64,000 bases of DNA from the NCBI RefSeq assembly GCF_031458395.1, contig NZ_JAVDYJ010000001.1, positions 1,240,001 to 1,304,000 on the forward strand. Reading direction: 5' to 3'. Position 1 is the first letter of the stretch, and the number at the start of each line of letters is the position of its first letter. This document shows positions 18,473 through 28,980 of the stretch, one piece after another. A model generated the notes under the pieces. That model was given only the letters and a program-made list of their open reading frames with translations. It did not search any database and had not been told where the DNA came from. The translations under genes and the position numbers were made by a program. This stretch comes from Enteractinococcus fodinae. Its GTDB lineage: Bacteria > Actinomycetota > Actinomycetes > Actinomycetales > Micrococcaceae.

Positions 18473-18582
18473 TTAGGCAGCGCTCTTTAACAGGCTGATG
18501 GAAGGGATTGATATTGCTGCGGAGAAGAGAGGTGGCACGGCACCTATCGTATCCCAGCCGTTGGTTTATGTGCTGGAAAACA

Positions 18583-18614
18583 CTCAGGCCGCCGGGGTGT
18601 CCCGACGGCCTGAG
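18583..18614 (-). terminator. Terminator of aceE
   Basis: CTCAGGCCG (18583-18591) pairs with CGGCCTGAG (18606-18614), extended inside by CGGG/CCCG with one unpaired base per side. Lies 20 bases after the aceE stop. Confidence 0.75.
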
Positions 18615-18632
18615 CATAAAGTGGGGCGGTTG

Positions 18633-21383
18633 TTAGGCGTCGCCACCAGCAGTTCCAGTGGTACCGGCATTCACATCGTCAAGGCGGTATTTCGAGAACG
18701 CCGAGGAAGCGGTGCCTTTATCGACTTCGCCATCTTCTTCCAGCAACTGCAACGCGCGTACCACTACGGAGTGGGTGTCGATTCCGAAGTAGCGACGTGC
18801 TGCCGCGCGAGTGTCAGAGAATCCGAAATCATCGGCACCTAGGGTGGCGAATTTATTCGGAACGTATTGGCGGAGTTGGTCGGGCAAGAGTGTTGCGAAA
18901 TCGGTCGTAGCTACGACCGGCCCCTCGGTGTCTTGCATGACCTGGGTAATGTAGGGCACCCGTGGCTCTTGATCTGGTTTGAGTAACTGATCGCGTTCCG
19001 CGGCGACGGCGTCACGGCGCAGTTCATTCCAGCTGGTGACTGACCATACATCCGCTGAGACGCCCCAGTCATCAGCTAAGACCTGTGCGGCCTCGATGAC
19101 CCATGGCAGAGACACGCCGGAACCGAAGAGGTTGACCTTCGGACCACCGATGTCAGAGCTTGAGAAGCGATAGATACCACGAATCAAACCATCAACATCT
19201 AGATCTTCTGGCTCTTCCTGGTGGGTGATGGGCTCGTTGTACACGGTCAAGTAGTACATGACGTTGCGGACCTTGTCGCCCATGTCGTGGTCGCCGTACA
19301 TCTCGTAAAGGCCATTGCGCACGATGTGCGCGATTTCGTATGAGAAGGCCGGATCGTAGTGTTTCACACCAGGGTTGGTGCCAGCCAGGATCGGTGAGTG
19401 ACCGTCCATGTGCTGGGTACCTTCACCGGCAAGGGTTGTGCGACCTGCTGTAGCACCGATCACGAAGCCACGGGTCAGCTGGTCGGCGGCAGCCCAGAAG
19501 CTGTCGCCGGTGCGCTGGAATCCGAACATCGAGTAGAAGATGTAGATCGGAATCATGATCTCGCCGTGCGTTGAGTAGGACGTGCCGGCAGCGGTGAGTG
19601 CGGCGGTGGCACCTGCTTCGTTAATGCCAACGTGCCACAGCTGGCCTTCTGTTGATTCCTTATAGGACAGGAACAGGTCACGGTCCACAGACATGTAGTT
19701 CTGACCGCGCGGGTTGTAAATCTTGGCGGTGGGGAAGAACGAGTCCATCCCGAAGGTGCGTGCCTCATCCGGAATAATCGGCACGATACGCTTGCCGATA
19801 TTCTTATCCCGCATCAAGTCGCGAAGCAGTCGAACAAAGGCCATCGTGGTAGCGATCTGCTGCTTACCCGAACCCTTACGGGCGTGCTTATATGTAGATT
19901 CCGGGGGCATCGGAAGTGGGGCGTATTTCTTGCGGCGCTCTGGGACATAACCGCCAAGCTTCTTGCGGCGTTCTTGGAGGTATTTGATTTCCGGTGCATC
20001 CGGGCCCGGATGGTAGTACGGCATGGCGTACTGATCTTTTTCGATTTCTTCATCGGAAATCGGGATGCGGTGGCGATCGCGGAAGACCTTGATTTCGTCG
20101 ATCGACAGTTCTTTCATCTGGTGGGTCGAGTTGCGTCCTTCAAAGCCGGTCCCCAGTCCGTAACCCTTAATCGTGTGGGCCAGAATGACAGTGGGGCGGC
20201 CTTTGTATTCGACAGCTGCCTTGTAGGCGGCGTAGACCTTCTTGTAGTCATGGCCACCGCGTTTCAGGCCCCAGATTTCATCATCGGTCATGTCGGCAAC
20301 GAGCTCTTTAGTCGTCGAAGACCGGCCGAAGAAGTGCTCACGTACGAAGCCACCGGACTCAGCTTTGTATGTCTGATAATCACCATCCGGAGTTTCATTC
20401 ATAATGCGAACGAGTTCTCCGGTGTCATCTGCTTCCAGAAGTGGGTCCCATTCACGGCCCCAGAGAACTTTGATGACGTTCCAGCCAGCACCGCGGAAAG
20501 AAGCTTCCAGTTCTTGGACGATCTTGCCGTTGCCACGAACCGGGCCGTCGAGGCGCTGGAGGTTACAGTTGATCACGAACGTGAGGTTGTCCAGTTTGCT
20601 ATTCGCTGCAACGTGGAGAGCACCGCGCGATTCGGGTTCGTCCATCTCACCGTCGCCCAGGAACGCCCACACGTGTTGATCAGAGGTGTCTTTGATGCCG
20701 CGATCGTGGATGTAGCGATTGAACTGTGCTTGATGGATCGCGTTGATAGGCCCAATACCCATGGAGACTGTGGGGAACTGCCAGAACTCGTCCAGCATTT
20801 TCGGGTGAGGGTAGGACGGGAGTCCATTTGGTGCCTGTGATTTTTCCTGGCGAAAACCGTCGAGCTCTTTTTCGCTCAAGCGGCCTTCCAGGTAAGCGCG
20901 AGCATAGTTACCAGGTGAGGAGTGTCCCTGGAAGAAGATCTGGTCCCCGCCGCCAGGATGGTCTTGGCCGCGGAAGAAGTGGTTGAGGCCGACTTCGTAA
21001 AGCGTTGCTTGTCCCGCATAGGAGGAGATATGGCCCCCAACGCCCACGCCGTCACGCTGTGCACGCTGGACGATGGCAGCAGCGTTCCAGCGTAGATAGT
21101 TGCGATAGCGGCGTTCTAGCTCTTCATCGCCCGGGTATTCCGGTTCTTGGTCAGCCGGAATCGTGTTGACATAGTCGGTGGTGGTGACCATCGGGACGGC
21201 GACTGATTTGGTACCGGCACGCTGTAGTAGATGGCGCATGATGTACTCAGCGCGTTCGGTGCCTGCCGCGTCTACAAGCGCGTCGAAGGACTCAATCCAT
21301 TCCGATGTTTCCTCAGGATCTTTGTCTGGTGCGTGGTCGGTCAAACCACTTAGAATGTCGGAGCTTTCTTCAGCTGTACTCAC
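18633..21383 (-). CDS. aceE: Pyruvate dehydrogenase E1 component, homodimeric
   Basis: 916 residues, the usual length of the homodimeric E1. Decarboxylates pyruvate with thiamine diphosphate and passes the acetyl group to the E2 lipoyl domain. The ThDP motif [10 protein letters not shown] (about residues 247-256) continuing to [11 protein letters not shown] is evident, together with [25 protein letters not shown] and the C-terminal [22 protein letters not shown] start with AGAGG seven bases upstream. Adjacent to the fatty-acid genes, so acetyl-CoA supply and use lie side by side. Confidence 0.97.
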   Translation of the reverse strand: MSTAEESSDILSGLTDHAPDKDPEETSEWIESFDALVDAAGTERAEYIMRHLLQRAGTKSVAVPMVTTTDYVNTIPADQEPEYPGDEELERRYRNYLRWNAAAIVQRAQRDGVGVGGHISSYAGQATLYEVGLNHFFRGQDHPGGGDQIFFQGHSSPGNYARAYLEGRLSEKELDGFRQEKSQAPNGLPSYPHPKMLDEFWQFPTVSMGIGPINAIHQAQFNRYIHDRGIKDTSDQHVWAFLGDGEMDEPESRGALHVAANSKLDNLTFVINCNLQRLDGPVRGNGKIVQELEASFRGAGWNVIKVLWGREWDPLLEADDTGELVRIMNETPDGDYQTYKAESGGFVREHFFGRSSTTKELVADMTDDEIWGLKRGGHDYKKVYAAYKAAVEYKGRPTVILAHTIKGYGLGTGFEGRNSTHQMKELSIDEIKVFRDRHRIPISDEEIEKDQYAMPYYHPGPDAPEIKYLQERRKKLGGYVPERRKKYAPLPMPPESTYKHARKGSGKQQIATTMAFVRLLRDLMRDKNIGKRIVPIIPDEARTFGMDSFFPTAKIYNPRGQNYMSVDRDLFLSYKESTEGQLWHVGINEAGATAALTAAGTSYSTHGEIMIPIYIFYSMFGFQRTGDSFWAAADQLTRGFVIGATAGRTTLAGEGTQHMDGHSPILAGTNPGVKHYDPAFSYEIAHIVRNGLYEMYGDHDMGDKVRNVMYYLTVYNEPITHQEEPEDLDVDGLIRGIYRFSSSDIGGPKVNLFGSGVSLPWVIEAAQVLADDWGVSADVWSVTSWNELRRDAVAAERDQLLKPDQEPRVPYITQVMQDTEGPVVATTDFATLLPDQLRQYVPNKFATLGADDFGFSDTRAAARRYFGIDTHSVVVRALQLLEEDGEVDKGTASSAFSKYRLDDVNAGTTGTAGGDA

Positions 21384-21649
21384 AGTGACCTCTTTCTTTT
21401 CAGTAACGACGGTGTGTTGTGTCGTTAGTAGGCGCGCAGGTGATCGCTGTTGTGATCAGCTGCGTTACGTCAAAGGGATCTCATGGGGATTCTACCCTTG
21501 TCCGTAGTGCAATACACCCAATCAGTCGCGCTAGTACTTTCACTGAAACCCCCGCTTTCGAAACTTGGGGCACGATATGATGAGATGATGTTGCTAATAG
21601 CTCAAGAATTTTGAAAAATAGAGTATCCACAAATTGTAAAAGGAGTGTT

Positions 21650-22087
21650 GTGAGCAACTCGGCGTCTGGTAAAAACCCAGATAACAATCATTATATTGCT
21701 GAACTCGAACTAGCTGTTGGGAATTTGATCCAAGAGCTTGGTTGGGATGAAGATATCGACTTCGAGTTTCGGAATGGTTTAGAGGACGCCCTGGGCGAAG
21801 AGTTCCTCACAGAAGAAGACCAAGAGCCCGTTGATGCAGTGCTCCTGTGGTGGCGCAGCGATGATGGCGATGTCTCAGATCTCACTGACGCGCTCGCGGA
21901 CGCTGATAAAAATCTTGACCAAAACGCGCCGATCTGGTTGCTAGTACCGCGTGCTTCGCAGCCCGGACATGTATCTCCGACAGATATTTCTGAAGCCGCC
22001 ACTGTGGCTGGCTTCCGCGCTACCACTACAGCAGGCGTATCAGAGCACTGGCTGGCCACCCGTTTAGAGCCAGCGGTTGCACACTAA
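21650..22087 (+). CDS. DUF3052 family protein
   Basis: 145 residues. LIQELGWDEDIDFEFRNGL near the N-terminus, VDAVLLWWRSDDGDVSDLTDAL in the middle and the PIWLLVPRASQPG segment are the signature of DUF3052, an acidic actinobacterial family of unknown function often divergent from aceE. The GTG at 21650 has AGGAG four bases upstream and is preferred over the longer open frame. Overlaps the peroxiredoxin start by one base (TAATG). Confidence 0.88.
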   Translation: MSNSASGKNPDNNHYIAELELAVGNLIQELGWDEDIDFEFRNGLEDALGEEFLTEEDQEPVDAVLLWWRSDDGDVSDLTDALADADKNLDQNAPIWLLVPRASQPGHVSPTDISEAATVAGFRATTTAGVSEHWLATRLEPAVAH

Positions 22088-22536
22088 TGTTAGCGCCGGC
22101 CCTACGCGATCAGTACGGCCAGGAGTGGCCATTTCCTCCGATTGAAGGTCCTGGTAATCCAGCCCACGACAAAACGTGGCTGATCTTCATTCCTGGCGCG
22201 TACACGCCGGTGTGTATGTCGGAGCTTGACCACGTGGGTGAAATGTCTGCCAAGCTTGCTGAGCTGAGAGTTGGGTTGCGCCTCATCGCGCCAGATTCTG
22301 CGCCGGTGCTCAGGCTAGTGTCAGAGCAACTAGGAATCGAAGTACCCTTTTTATCCGACTTCTGGCCCCACGGAGCTGCAGCTCAGCATTATGGAATCTT
22401 CGATGAAACTACGGGGCGGCCCCGACGCGTGAGCCTCCTCGTGGATCGTTCCGGAGATGTCTTGGACTCCATAAATTCGACCCCAGGGGGACGCGATATG
22501 GGTGAGCATCTGGCCGTTTTGCAAAACGAAAAATAA
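22087..22536 (+). CDS. AhpE-like peroxiredoxin
   Basis: 149 residues, thioredoxin-like fold. The peroxidatic motif is GAYTPVCMSEL near residue 38-48 (P-x3-T-x2-C pattern), with only one further clear cysteine absent, so a 1-Cys mechanism is likely. Reduces hydroperoxides in the cytoplasm. ATG start overlaps DUF3052's stop. The pairing DUF3052-peroxiredoxin next to aceE is a conserved actinobacterial arrangement. Confidence 0.85.
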   Translation: MLAPALRDQYGQEWPFPPIEGPGNPAHDKTWLIFIPGAYTPVCMSELDHVGEMSAKLAELRVGLRLIAPDSAPVLRLVSEQLGIEVPFLSDFWPHGAAAQHYGIFDETTGRPRRVSLLVDRSGDVLDSINSTPGGRDMGEHLAVLQNEK

Positions 22537-22581
22537 TCGGCTACTATTAAATCTTGTTGCACAGCGAGAACGCAGTGCAGA

Positions 22582-22657
22582 GGGTCTTTAGCTCAGCTGG
22601 TAGAGCAACTCGTTTACACCGAGTAGGTCATCGGTTCGATCCCGGTAGGACCCACCA
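22582..22657 (+). tRNA. tRNA-Val (anticodon TAC)
   Basis: Full cloverleaf: acceptor GGGTCTT with AGGACCC (one G-T), D-arm GCTCAGCTGGTAGAGC, anticodon stem ACTCG/CGAGT around TTTACAC (anticodon TAC), TPsiC arm with GGTTCGATCC. The CCA end is encoded (22655-22657). Confidence 0.97.
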
Positions 22658-22664
22658 TAAGACG

Positions 22665-22700
22665 AAACCCCGACTCGACTTCCTAGGCGGCTCGGGGTTT
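22665..22700 (+). terminator. Terminator after tRNA-Val
   Basis: AAACCCCGA (22665-22673) pairs with TCGGGGTTT (22692-22700), followed by more T residues. Confidence 0.8.
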
Positions 22701-22764
22701 TGTCGCATTCGTGAGATATGCGACCCATACTAGGGTTAACGGACTGAAGCCAGGGCAGACTGTG

Positions 22765-23792
22765 TTAGGGCAGTTCAGGTTCTATCAGTGTGAGCATTCG
22801 GTAAGCTTGCACGCCATAGTCACCCAGAGAGATTTTGATGCGGGTCGTGATATAGGCGGAAATGGCGGCTTCGAGGTCGTCACTGCTTGTCCACGGGGAA
22901 CTGTAGTGTGTTTCGCTTTCCCTGTCCGACAAAGCCACCGCAGGCGGCGTTGTCTGAATTGTAAAGCTCTCGAGCGGGTGACCCACGACGCTATGAGTGC
23001 GTCGGCTCCGGCCCTAATAGAGGTAGTGGCCACCACTGTCGAAATGAAGCACCGACGGTGTTTGTGCGGCTCCAGGATAACCAGCCAGAGCTTCGACAAC
23101 AGCATCGTCGGCCAGCTCCATCACCGGGTTGTGCCAGGTCTTTGTGCCGGCGACTTTGCTCTCAAAAGTAGTTGATCCTCGCGATGCAAGGACTTTGCCA
23201 TCGCCAGCCGAGAAACCGGTGATATCGGTTAGCCCCAACTGACATGGGATCGGCATAGAAGTTGCGTTGGAGTAGGTTCGGCGGAGCGGGACTCCGCTCG
23301 TCTTGGGATTGTCCAGTTGGACGATGTTTTCGCAGCCAGTATCTATGTCTTCTCCGGTCCGTTGCCACCGGTTTGAGTGCACCGTTCATTCCAGTGATAG
23401 AGGACTGCGTTGTCATTAGCTAAACGATAGACATAGTGTAAATATTTGGGTGATGATGGCGTCTCGTATGATCGGTTGCCATCATGGTAAGGATAGGTCT
23501 CCCTATCCCGTTTATGAATTATGTTAATTGCTAGGTGTGGTGGCTGTTTCAGAATTTGGTTAGCGCCTATTCCAGCCCACGCAAGTGTGTCAGATGCTAC
23601 GATCACTACGACTTTGATTGCTCCTTGTGCGCTATGCCGGTCCTTGAGAGGTAAATCTACGAACCGATAGGGGCGCACGTCTAATACGGCGGTTACGGCC
23701 AGAACGACCACACTGGCATGCCGTTGCCGGGTAACAGCCATAGTTTTCAGTGAGTAAACGTGTGAGAGCATAGAGCGATACATCATGGCCAT
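22765..23792 (-). pseudogene. Broken gene of unknown function (probable membrane protein)
   Basis: Three minus-strand frames read as one protein interrupted twice: a frame change near 23345-23380 (the text around QTGGNGPE continues as EDIDTGCENIV in the next frame) and an in-frame TAG at 23014-23016 after SGGHYLY, with the same frame continuing downstream. Flanking peptides keep plausible composition, e.g. LADDAVVEALAGYPG and SDDLEAAISAYI. No family is recognised. It sits between the tRNA-Val and the broken acyltransferase. Sequencing error at one site is possible, at both unlikely. Confidence 0.45.
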
Positions 23793-24099
23793 CCTGGCAA
23801 GGTGACAGGATTGAGCTGCTTTTCCTAGAGGCTTGACGCTATTCTCGAGGTATAGTTCGTGGTGCGATTGCGCTTAACTCACCTGCCATGACTTGGCTTC
23901 AGTACTGAATTGACTGGTCTTACCTTTTTGACTGCTAATTGTTAAAGCCATCGCGATAGCATCCGCGTGCTCGTATTAGCGTTGAGCAGTTATAGTTTTG
24001 AATTTTGGGACACTAAACCCTATGTCGCTAACTCTCAGAAACTAGTCATTAAGATGACTCAGTGCTTCTCACACTTATGCATCAAAATGGAGTCAGAGT
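23793..24099. other. Intergenic region before the first acyltransferase copy
   Basis: AT-rich, no gene seen. The last 50 bases resemble the sequence in front of the second acyltransferase (32460-32512), including CTCAGTG, ATGAAAA-like and GGAGTC blocks, so the upstream region was part of the duplication. Confidence 0.4.
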
Positions 24100-25077
24100 A
24101 TGACATCGGCGACTACGAAACCCCCTAACGAGCCTGCAGTCAAAGCCGGTTCGAGATTTAGACCAGATATTCAAGGTCTGCGGGCAGTCGCGGTAGGTCT
24201 TGTGCTGCTCTACCACGCGGGGCTCGCACTCTTTCCGGGGGCTACGTTGGCGTTGACGTCTTCTTCGTGATTTCGGGTTTTCTGATCACGGGAATGCTGG
24301 TGCGTCAGGCTGAAGAGCAAGGACGTATTGACCTGGCCGATTTTTATGCGCGACGGATCCGAAGGATTCTTCCGGCGGCGACGGTAGTACTGGCCTTCGT
24401 CGCGGTTCTTACCCTATTAATTTTGCCTCGGACACGGTGGGACGAGATTGGTGTAGAGATAATCGCCAGCGCTTTTTATCTTGTCAACTGGGTGCTTGCT
24501 GACGGTACTGACTATCTCCACGCAGAAGAGGCCGCGAGCCCTATTCAACACTTCTGGACATTGGCCGTTGAGGAGCAGTTCTATATTTTATGGCCAGCTC
24601 TCTTGGTCGGACTGTTGTGGCTGGCAAGTCGTCGCAGACTGAATAGTTCGGGAGGACAAACTGCGAACATTCAACGCTACCTACAGATAGGTGTCGCGGT
24701 CGCGATCATCCCGTCTTTCCTATGGTCGATCTACTACACCGAGGCGAATCCTGCGCCTGCCTATTTTGTGACGACAACGAGACTTTGGGAGATTGCGATT
24801 GGAGCAGCAATAGCTATTTTTGCTGTTCAGTTGCAGAAAATACCCCCCACTATTGGTTACGTCTTGCAAGGTGGGGGCTCCTGGCGATACTCGTCGCGGG
24901 ACTTTATTATATGCGGCAACGGCTTTCCCCGGTTATGCGGCCCTTCTGCCCACACTGGGCGCTGCCGCAGTTATAATTGGCGGCATGTCTGGCAGGGCGA
25001 CGCGAGGCTTTGCTAAGGTCCTCAACGTTCGACCGATGCGTTGGATCGGTGATCTCTCCTATTCTTTGTACTTATGG
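24100..25077 (+). pseudogene. Acyltransferase (OafA/YrhL type), first copy, 5' part, frameshifted
   Basis: Starts ATGACATCGGCG like the intact copy at 32513 and aligns with it codon by codon (RPDIQGLRAVAVGLVLLYHAG at the start). Relative to that copy, three single-base losses are seen: near 24239 (a G missing in LFPGGYVG), near 24886 (in the GGGLLAIL stretch) and near 24912. Each moves the frame once, and the three together restore the original phase, ending in NVRPMRWIGDLSYSLYLW at 25077, where the IS21 element enters. The first shift gives a stop soon after, so no full protein can be made. The 3' part resumes at 27695. Confidence 0.88.
25071..25077. repeat. Target-site duplication, left copy
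   Basis: CTTATGG immediately left of the IS21 element; identical to 27695-27701. Seven bases fits IS21-family insertions (4-8). Confidence 0.8.
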
Positions 25078-25193
25078 GTGGCGCGTAGCCTCTGATGGTA
25101 CTCCTGGTCCACGTAGTTGGTAACCCGTTTCTGGGGAGGTGGTACCGGCCCGTGTTTCAGGGCCGGTACCTGTTGTCGTAGCGCTCGTTGGGG

Positions 25194-25964
25194 TTATTGC
25201 CAGTAGTCCTTGTGAGACTGGGCCTTCAGATGACGGTGCTGACGCATGTCGATGTCGCCGAGGTTGATTTTCCTGGCGTTGTTAGCCAGCCGGTTGACAA
25301 TCGAATCTGCCGCGACCCGGTCGGGCAAGATGTCCACCCAGTGGGCTGGTCCAGTTTGTGATCCAATCACGGTGGGCAGCCGGTGTTCCCGGTTAGCAAG
25401 GACCGCAAACAGGTCACTAGCAGCATCGGTGTCGATGCCCACGGTCAGGAAATCGTCGAGGATCAACATCTCGGTGTCTGACAGTGTGTTGAGCAGTTTC
25501 TGGTGGGCAATGCCATCGGTGCGAGCAATGATCAGTTGCCGGGCCAGATCGTCCATGCGGGTGTAGTAGACGCTGTGACCGTTGTGACAGGCGGCAATCC
25601 CAAGGGCGCAAGCCAAATAGGTCTTGCCACCGCCGGTGGGCGAAGTGATCAACAGATTCATCGGGTCAGCGGACCAGTCATGAGCGCCATAGCGCTGCAT
25701 TCTGACTTTGGTGATGCCGCGGCCCGGTTGATAATCCAGTTCTGCGATACTGGCTTGCGGGATCGGGAATCTGGCGGCTTTGATCAGCCGGTCCACCCGA
25801 TTGACCCTGCGTTGTTCCAGGGCTTGGTCAACAGCAGTCAAGAAAATCTGTTCCGGGGTGAGGGTATCGTAGTGCTCATCGGTGATGAGTTCTTCGAACC
25901 GAGTAGCGATATGGGTGACCCGTAATTGGCGGAATTTCTCGTAGTCAATGCTGGTAAACGTCAC
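25194..25964 (-). CDS. istB: IS21 helper ATPase IstB
   Basis: 256 residues. DnaC-like AAA+ ATPase that assembles on target DNA and stimulates the IstA transposase. Walker A is SPTGGGKTYLA near residue 110, Walker B MLILDDF near 170, and the C-terminal SIVNRLANNARKINL is typical. Starts four bases inside the end of istA, as usual for IS21. Reading frame intact. Confidence 0.93.
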   Translation of the reverse strand: MTFTSIDYEKFRQLRVTHIATRFEELITDEHYDTLTPEQIFLTAVDQALEQRRVNRVDRLIKAARFPIPQASIAELDYQPGRGITKVRMQRYGAHDWSADPMNLLITSPTGGGKTYLACALGIAACHNGHSVYYTRMDDLARQLIIARTDGIAHQKLLNTLSDTEMLILDDFLTVGIDTDAASDLFAVLANREHRLPTVIGSQTGPAHWVDILPDRVAADSIVNRLANNARKINLGDIDMRQHRHLKAQSHKDYWQ

Positions 25965-27551
25965 TGTGATTGCTCCTCACCGGTGGTGTCGTAATGCGAA
26001 GCATCGCGAACGTAGACCTCAGCGCCAAGCGGTTGGCTGCCACCAACTGTTTGGCGCTTTGTCGTAGACGCAGCCGGAGCCACCACGGCAGGCTTGTCGT
26101 GGTCGCTGGTGATCCCAGCCATGAGTCGTTTCAGCGTGGTGTAGGTGGCATACCCATTGCGGTTGATCAGCTGTTGGCATGCAGCTTCCACCACTGCACG
26201 ATTTTTGCGGCCTAATCCTTCCAGAATGTTCTGACACGCTAAATAGCCTTGAGCTTCAATGACATGTCGATCTAATATCTGGTTGATCACTGCCAGGGTG
26301 GCTGGCCCGAAACTGCGGGCTCGATCGGTGAACCAGGACCGGGACCACAACCCGTCAATGCCCTGATGCCGTTCGGGAACATGGGCAGCCAGCGTGGAAT
26401 ATTGGCCTTTGCGACCGTTGATCCGAGCATGTTCACTGACCATGGTGTTACCGTCAAAGACGGTGACCCCAGTGGAGGTCAACCGCACTGATACCAATTG
26501 CCCGGCCAGTTGATAGGGCACCGAATAATGCTGGGAATCAGCTCGGATGTGATAGTTTCGCCCCACTTTGAGCTGTTTCCATTGGACTTCTTCAAACCGC
26601 GTGTCCGGCAACTGGCCCAACGTGTGTTGTTCTTCAGCAACAAATCGCTGCCAGCGGGTGACGCCGTTGACGTCTGGCATGTCATGATTGATTTCGTCGA
26701 CCCTGGCATCGATGGCCTCGTTAAGGTCAGCTAGCGTAGTGAACACGTCATCAGCTAGATAGCCCAGCACACGTTTTTCCACGATACCCACCGCGTTCTC
26801 GGCAGCTGCTTTATCTCTTGGCTTCCCGGATCTGGCTGGGACAATCGCGGTCTGATAATGATCGGCTAATTGTTGATACCGGGCATTGATCACCCGCTCT
26901 ATACTTCCTCTGCTGCGCGGATGTGACGAGGTCAACGGGTTGTCTGGCACAATCAACGCTGGCACCCCGCCCAGCACGGCGAATGCTTGGATATGGGCGT
27001 CTAACCATGCCGGGGACTTCATATCCAGATACGCCCGGCAGCAGATCACCCCCGAGTACGGCAGCACTGCGACCCATACATAGGCGGTGGTGATCTCCCC
27101 GGTCACAGAATCCACGATATCCATGGTCGGGCCGACCCAGTCAACCAGCATGGCCCGGCCCGGTTCGTGGCGCAACACAGCCACCAAATCGTGAGAACGC
27201 ACGTAGTTAGCAAACAAAGCACAAAACTGGGAATACCCATACGGTTTCTGCAGTCCATGATCGGCATCAGCATACCGGCGCCATGCCATCAACACCGTAA
27301 AAAACCGGTTGGAGCGCATCGCTGCTAGCACTTGGTCAAAATCTGGTTGCGCGAACTCAGCGTTTGCGGCTATCAGGGAACCACTGCGCCAGCTGCTGCC
27401 TCGTCACTGCACTCATTGACGTGATCTCGTGTTCTGACACGATCTGGCGCACTCGGGCAATATCACGGCGGGAGCACCCCGCAATCTGAGTGATCTCAGC
27501 GTAACTATGCTCCTGGAGCACTAGCTCCATAATCTGGCGATATTTCACCAT
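25961..27551 (-). pseudogene. istA: IS21 transposase IstA, probably frameshifted near its N-terminus
   Basis: The helix-turn-helix N-terminus (MVKYRQIMELVLQEHSYAE, from ATG at 27551 with AAGGAAG upstream) ends at WFPDSRKR with a TGA at 27357-27359, while the rest of the protein (AEFAQPDFDQ... then YGYSQFCALFANYV, the DDE catalytic region MLVDWVGPTMDIVD, IVPDNPLT and DKAAAENAVG) reads in the neighbouring frame from about 27355 to 25961. Related IS21 transposases read straight through this point (WFPDGRKR... followed by QPDF), so one base has been lost or gained. No standard slippery heptamer is visible. Confidence 0.8.
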
Positions 27552-27694
27552 CTCGGTCTTCCTTTCGACTACAGGCCGACACCGAATATGTCGGACCTGT
27601 ATCTAGAAGACCACCCCACACTGCCCAGTACCAGATACGCGGAACCCAGTTACCAACTACATGGACCGGAAGTACCATCAACCGCTACGTTCCA

Positions 27695-27701
27695 CTTATG
27701 G
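27695..27701. repeat. Target-site duplication, right copy
   Basis: CTTATGG immediately right of the IS21 element; identical to 25071-25077. Confidence 0.8.
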
Positions 27702-28844
27702 CACTGGCCGCTTCTCGTCTTCGCTGCTTATCTAGCAGATGGCGAGCTCCCGGTCATTTATTGGTTAGCGATTGTGGCGCTGGCCATCGTCCCGTCTTGG
27801 TTGAGTTACTGCTACATCGAGGAGCCTTTTCGTAATTGGCCGAGGCTGAAGGAAAAGTCTGCACGAGCATTGCGGGCCGGCGCTTCGCTCATGGGAACCA
27901 CCACCGTGATTGGTCTTGCTGTATTAGTAGCAAGTAGCCAGTTGACCTCAAGTAACTCGGAGTCTCTGACCTCAGATGAACCGATGGGGGCCGAAGCTGT
28001 CGAGCTGGATACCACGGCACTAGAACCTGTAAATCAAGTTGCTTCCATGACGCCTGACGTGTCAGAGGTCGAGGATGATATTGCAGAGGTGTACGACGAA
28101 GGGTGCCATGTCGATCAAGTTTCGGCTGAAGTCGAACCGTGTGTCTACGGGGATGCGGAGTCTGATTACGTAGTCGCCCTTGTGGGCGATTCGCATGCAG
28201 CGCAGTGGATACCAGCCCTTCAGAAACTAGCCAACACGAATAATTGGAGACTGGAAACATACACAAAGAGTGCGTGTGCTCTCAATGCGGTTGCACTGAG
28301 TATAGGTGGTGATCTTTACGAAAGCTGTTACGACTGGGGTCAGAACATCCTTGAGCACTTCACAGGATCAGATGCGCCCGATCACGTGATTGCCAGCGCT
28401 TCGTCCCACTCCGCGGCTAACAGTTCGGACGTCTCAGAAGGCGTACGCACTGGTAATCTGGAAAACGGTTACGCGGATGCTTGGACCCAAATCGAAGAGG
28501 CCGGCGTGGGGCTTACAGTCCTACTCGACACACCACGACCCTCCTTCGATGTGCCTGAGTGCATTGCGTAGAATGAAGACACTTTGACCGAATGCGCCGC
28601 GGACCGAGATGAAGCGATGGCCTCGAGCGGTTATGAGGGGATGCTCAGCGCAGCAGAAGCTGCGGATGTAGACACAGTGGATATGTCCGATGCGCTTTGT
28701 TCCCCAGAAGCCTGCGCTCCAGTTGTAGGGGGTGTAATCGTTTGGCGGGACAGCCACCACATCACAGCAACCTATGCGGAGACATTGGCGCAAAGTCTCG
28801 GACGAGAATTACGGACCGCGTCCTCACTGGAGTTCCGAGAGTAG
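27695..28844 (+). pseudogene. Acyltransferase first copy, 3' part, with nonsense mutation
   Basis: Continues the gene broken at 25077: HWPLLVFAAYLADGELPV, membrane helices, then an SGNH hydrolase-like domain with VGDSHAAQWIP (about 28184) and near the end WRDSHHITATY. The frame from 27702 is open until TAG at 28569-28571, where the intact copy has GAG (ECIAENED). After it the frame goes on to 28844. The frame before 27695 (from 27588) is IS sequence read by chance. Confidence 0.88.
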
Positions 28845-28928
28845 TTTTCTGCTTATGAAGCAAACTATATCGGTAGCTAAGAGTACAACACCGCTGTTGG
28901 GTTTCCTCTGACGGAGACCCTGTAGCAT

Positions 28929-28958
28929 CTTTGCACTGAGTTGGCTTTCAGTGCAAAG
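28929..28958. terminator. Inverted repeat between acyltransferase remnant and amidase
   Basis: CTTTGCACTGA (28929-28939) and TCAGTGCAAAG (28948-28958) form an 11-bp stem with an 8-base loop, between two convergent genes. Confidence 0.7.
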
Positions 28959-28980
28959 GCACACAACCTATCGAGCGCGA

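Larger units (their letters stand above)
25078..27694 (-). mobile_element. IS21-family insertion sequence inside the acyltransferase pseudogene
   Basis: About 2.6 kb carrying istA and istB on the minus strand. The ends are related inverted repeats: left GGCGCGTAGCCTCTGATGG... from 25080 and right, read on the opposite strand, GGAACGTAGCGGTTGATGG... from 27693; similarity goes on for about 45 bases (ending GTAGTTGGTAAC on both). The target CTTATGG is present on each side (25071-25077 and 27695-27701). The exact outer base is uncertain by one position because of an extra G at 25078. Removing the element rejoins LYLW to HWPLLVF of the host gene. Confidence 0.92.

Noticed and set aside
19884-20840. 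318-codon plus-strand frame opposite aceE
   Set aside because: Shadow of a highly conserved gene.
22711-23175. 154-codon plus-strand frame after the tRNA-Val terminator
   Set aside because: It opposes the joined pseudogene on the minus strand and has no RBS or family signal.
27588-27694. Start of the acyltransferase 3' fragment within the IS end
   Set aside because: These codons are the IS21 terminal repeat region; the host frame resumes only at the target duplication.
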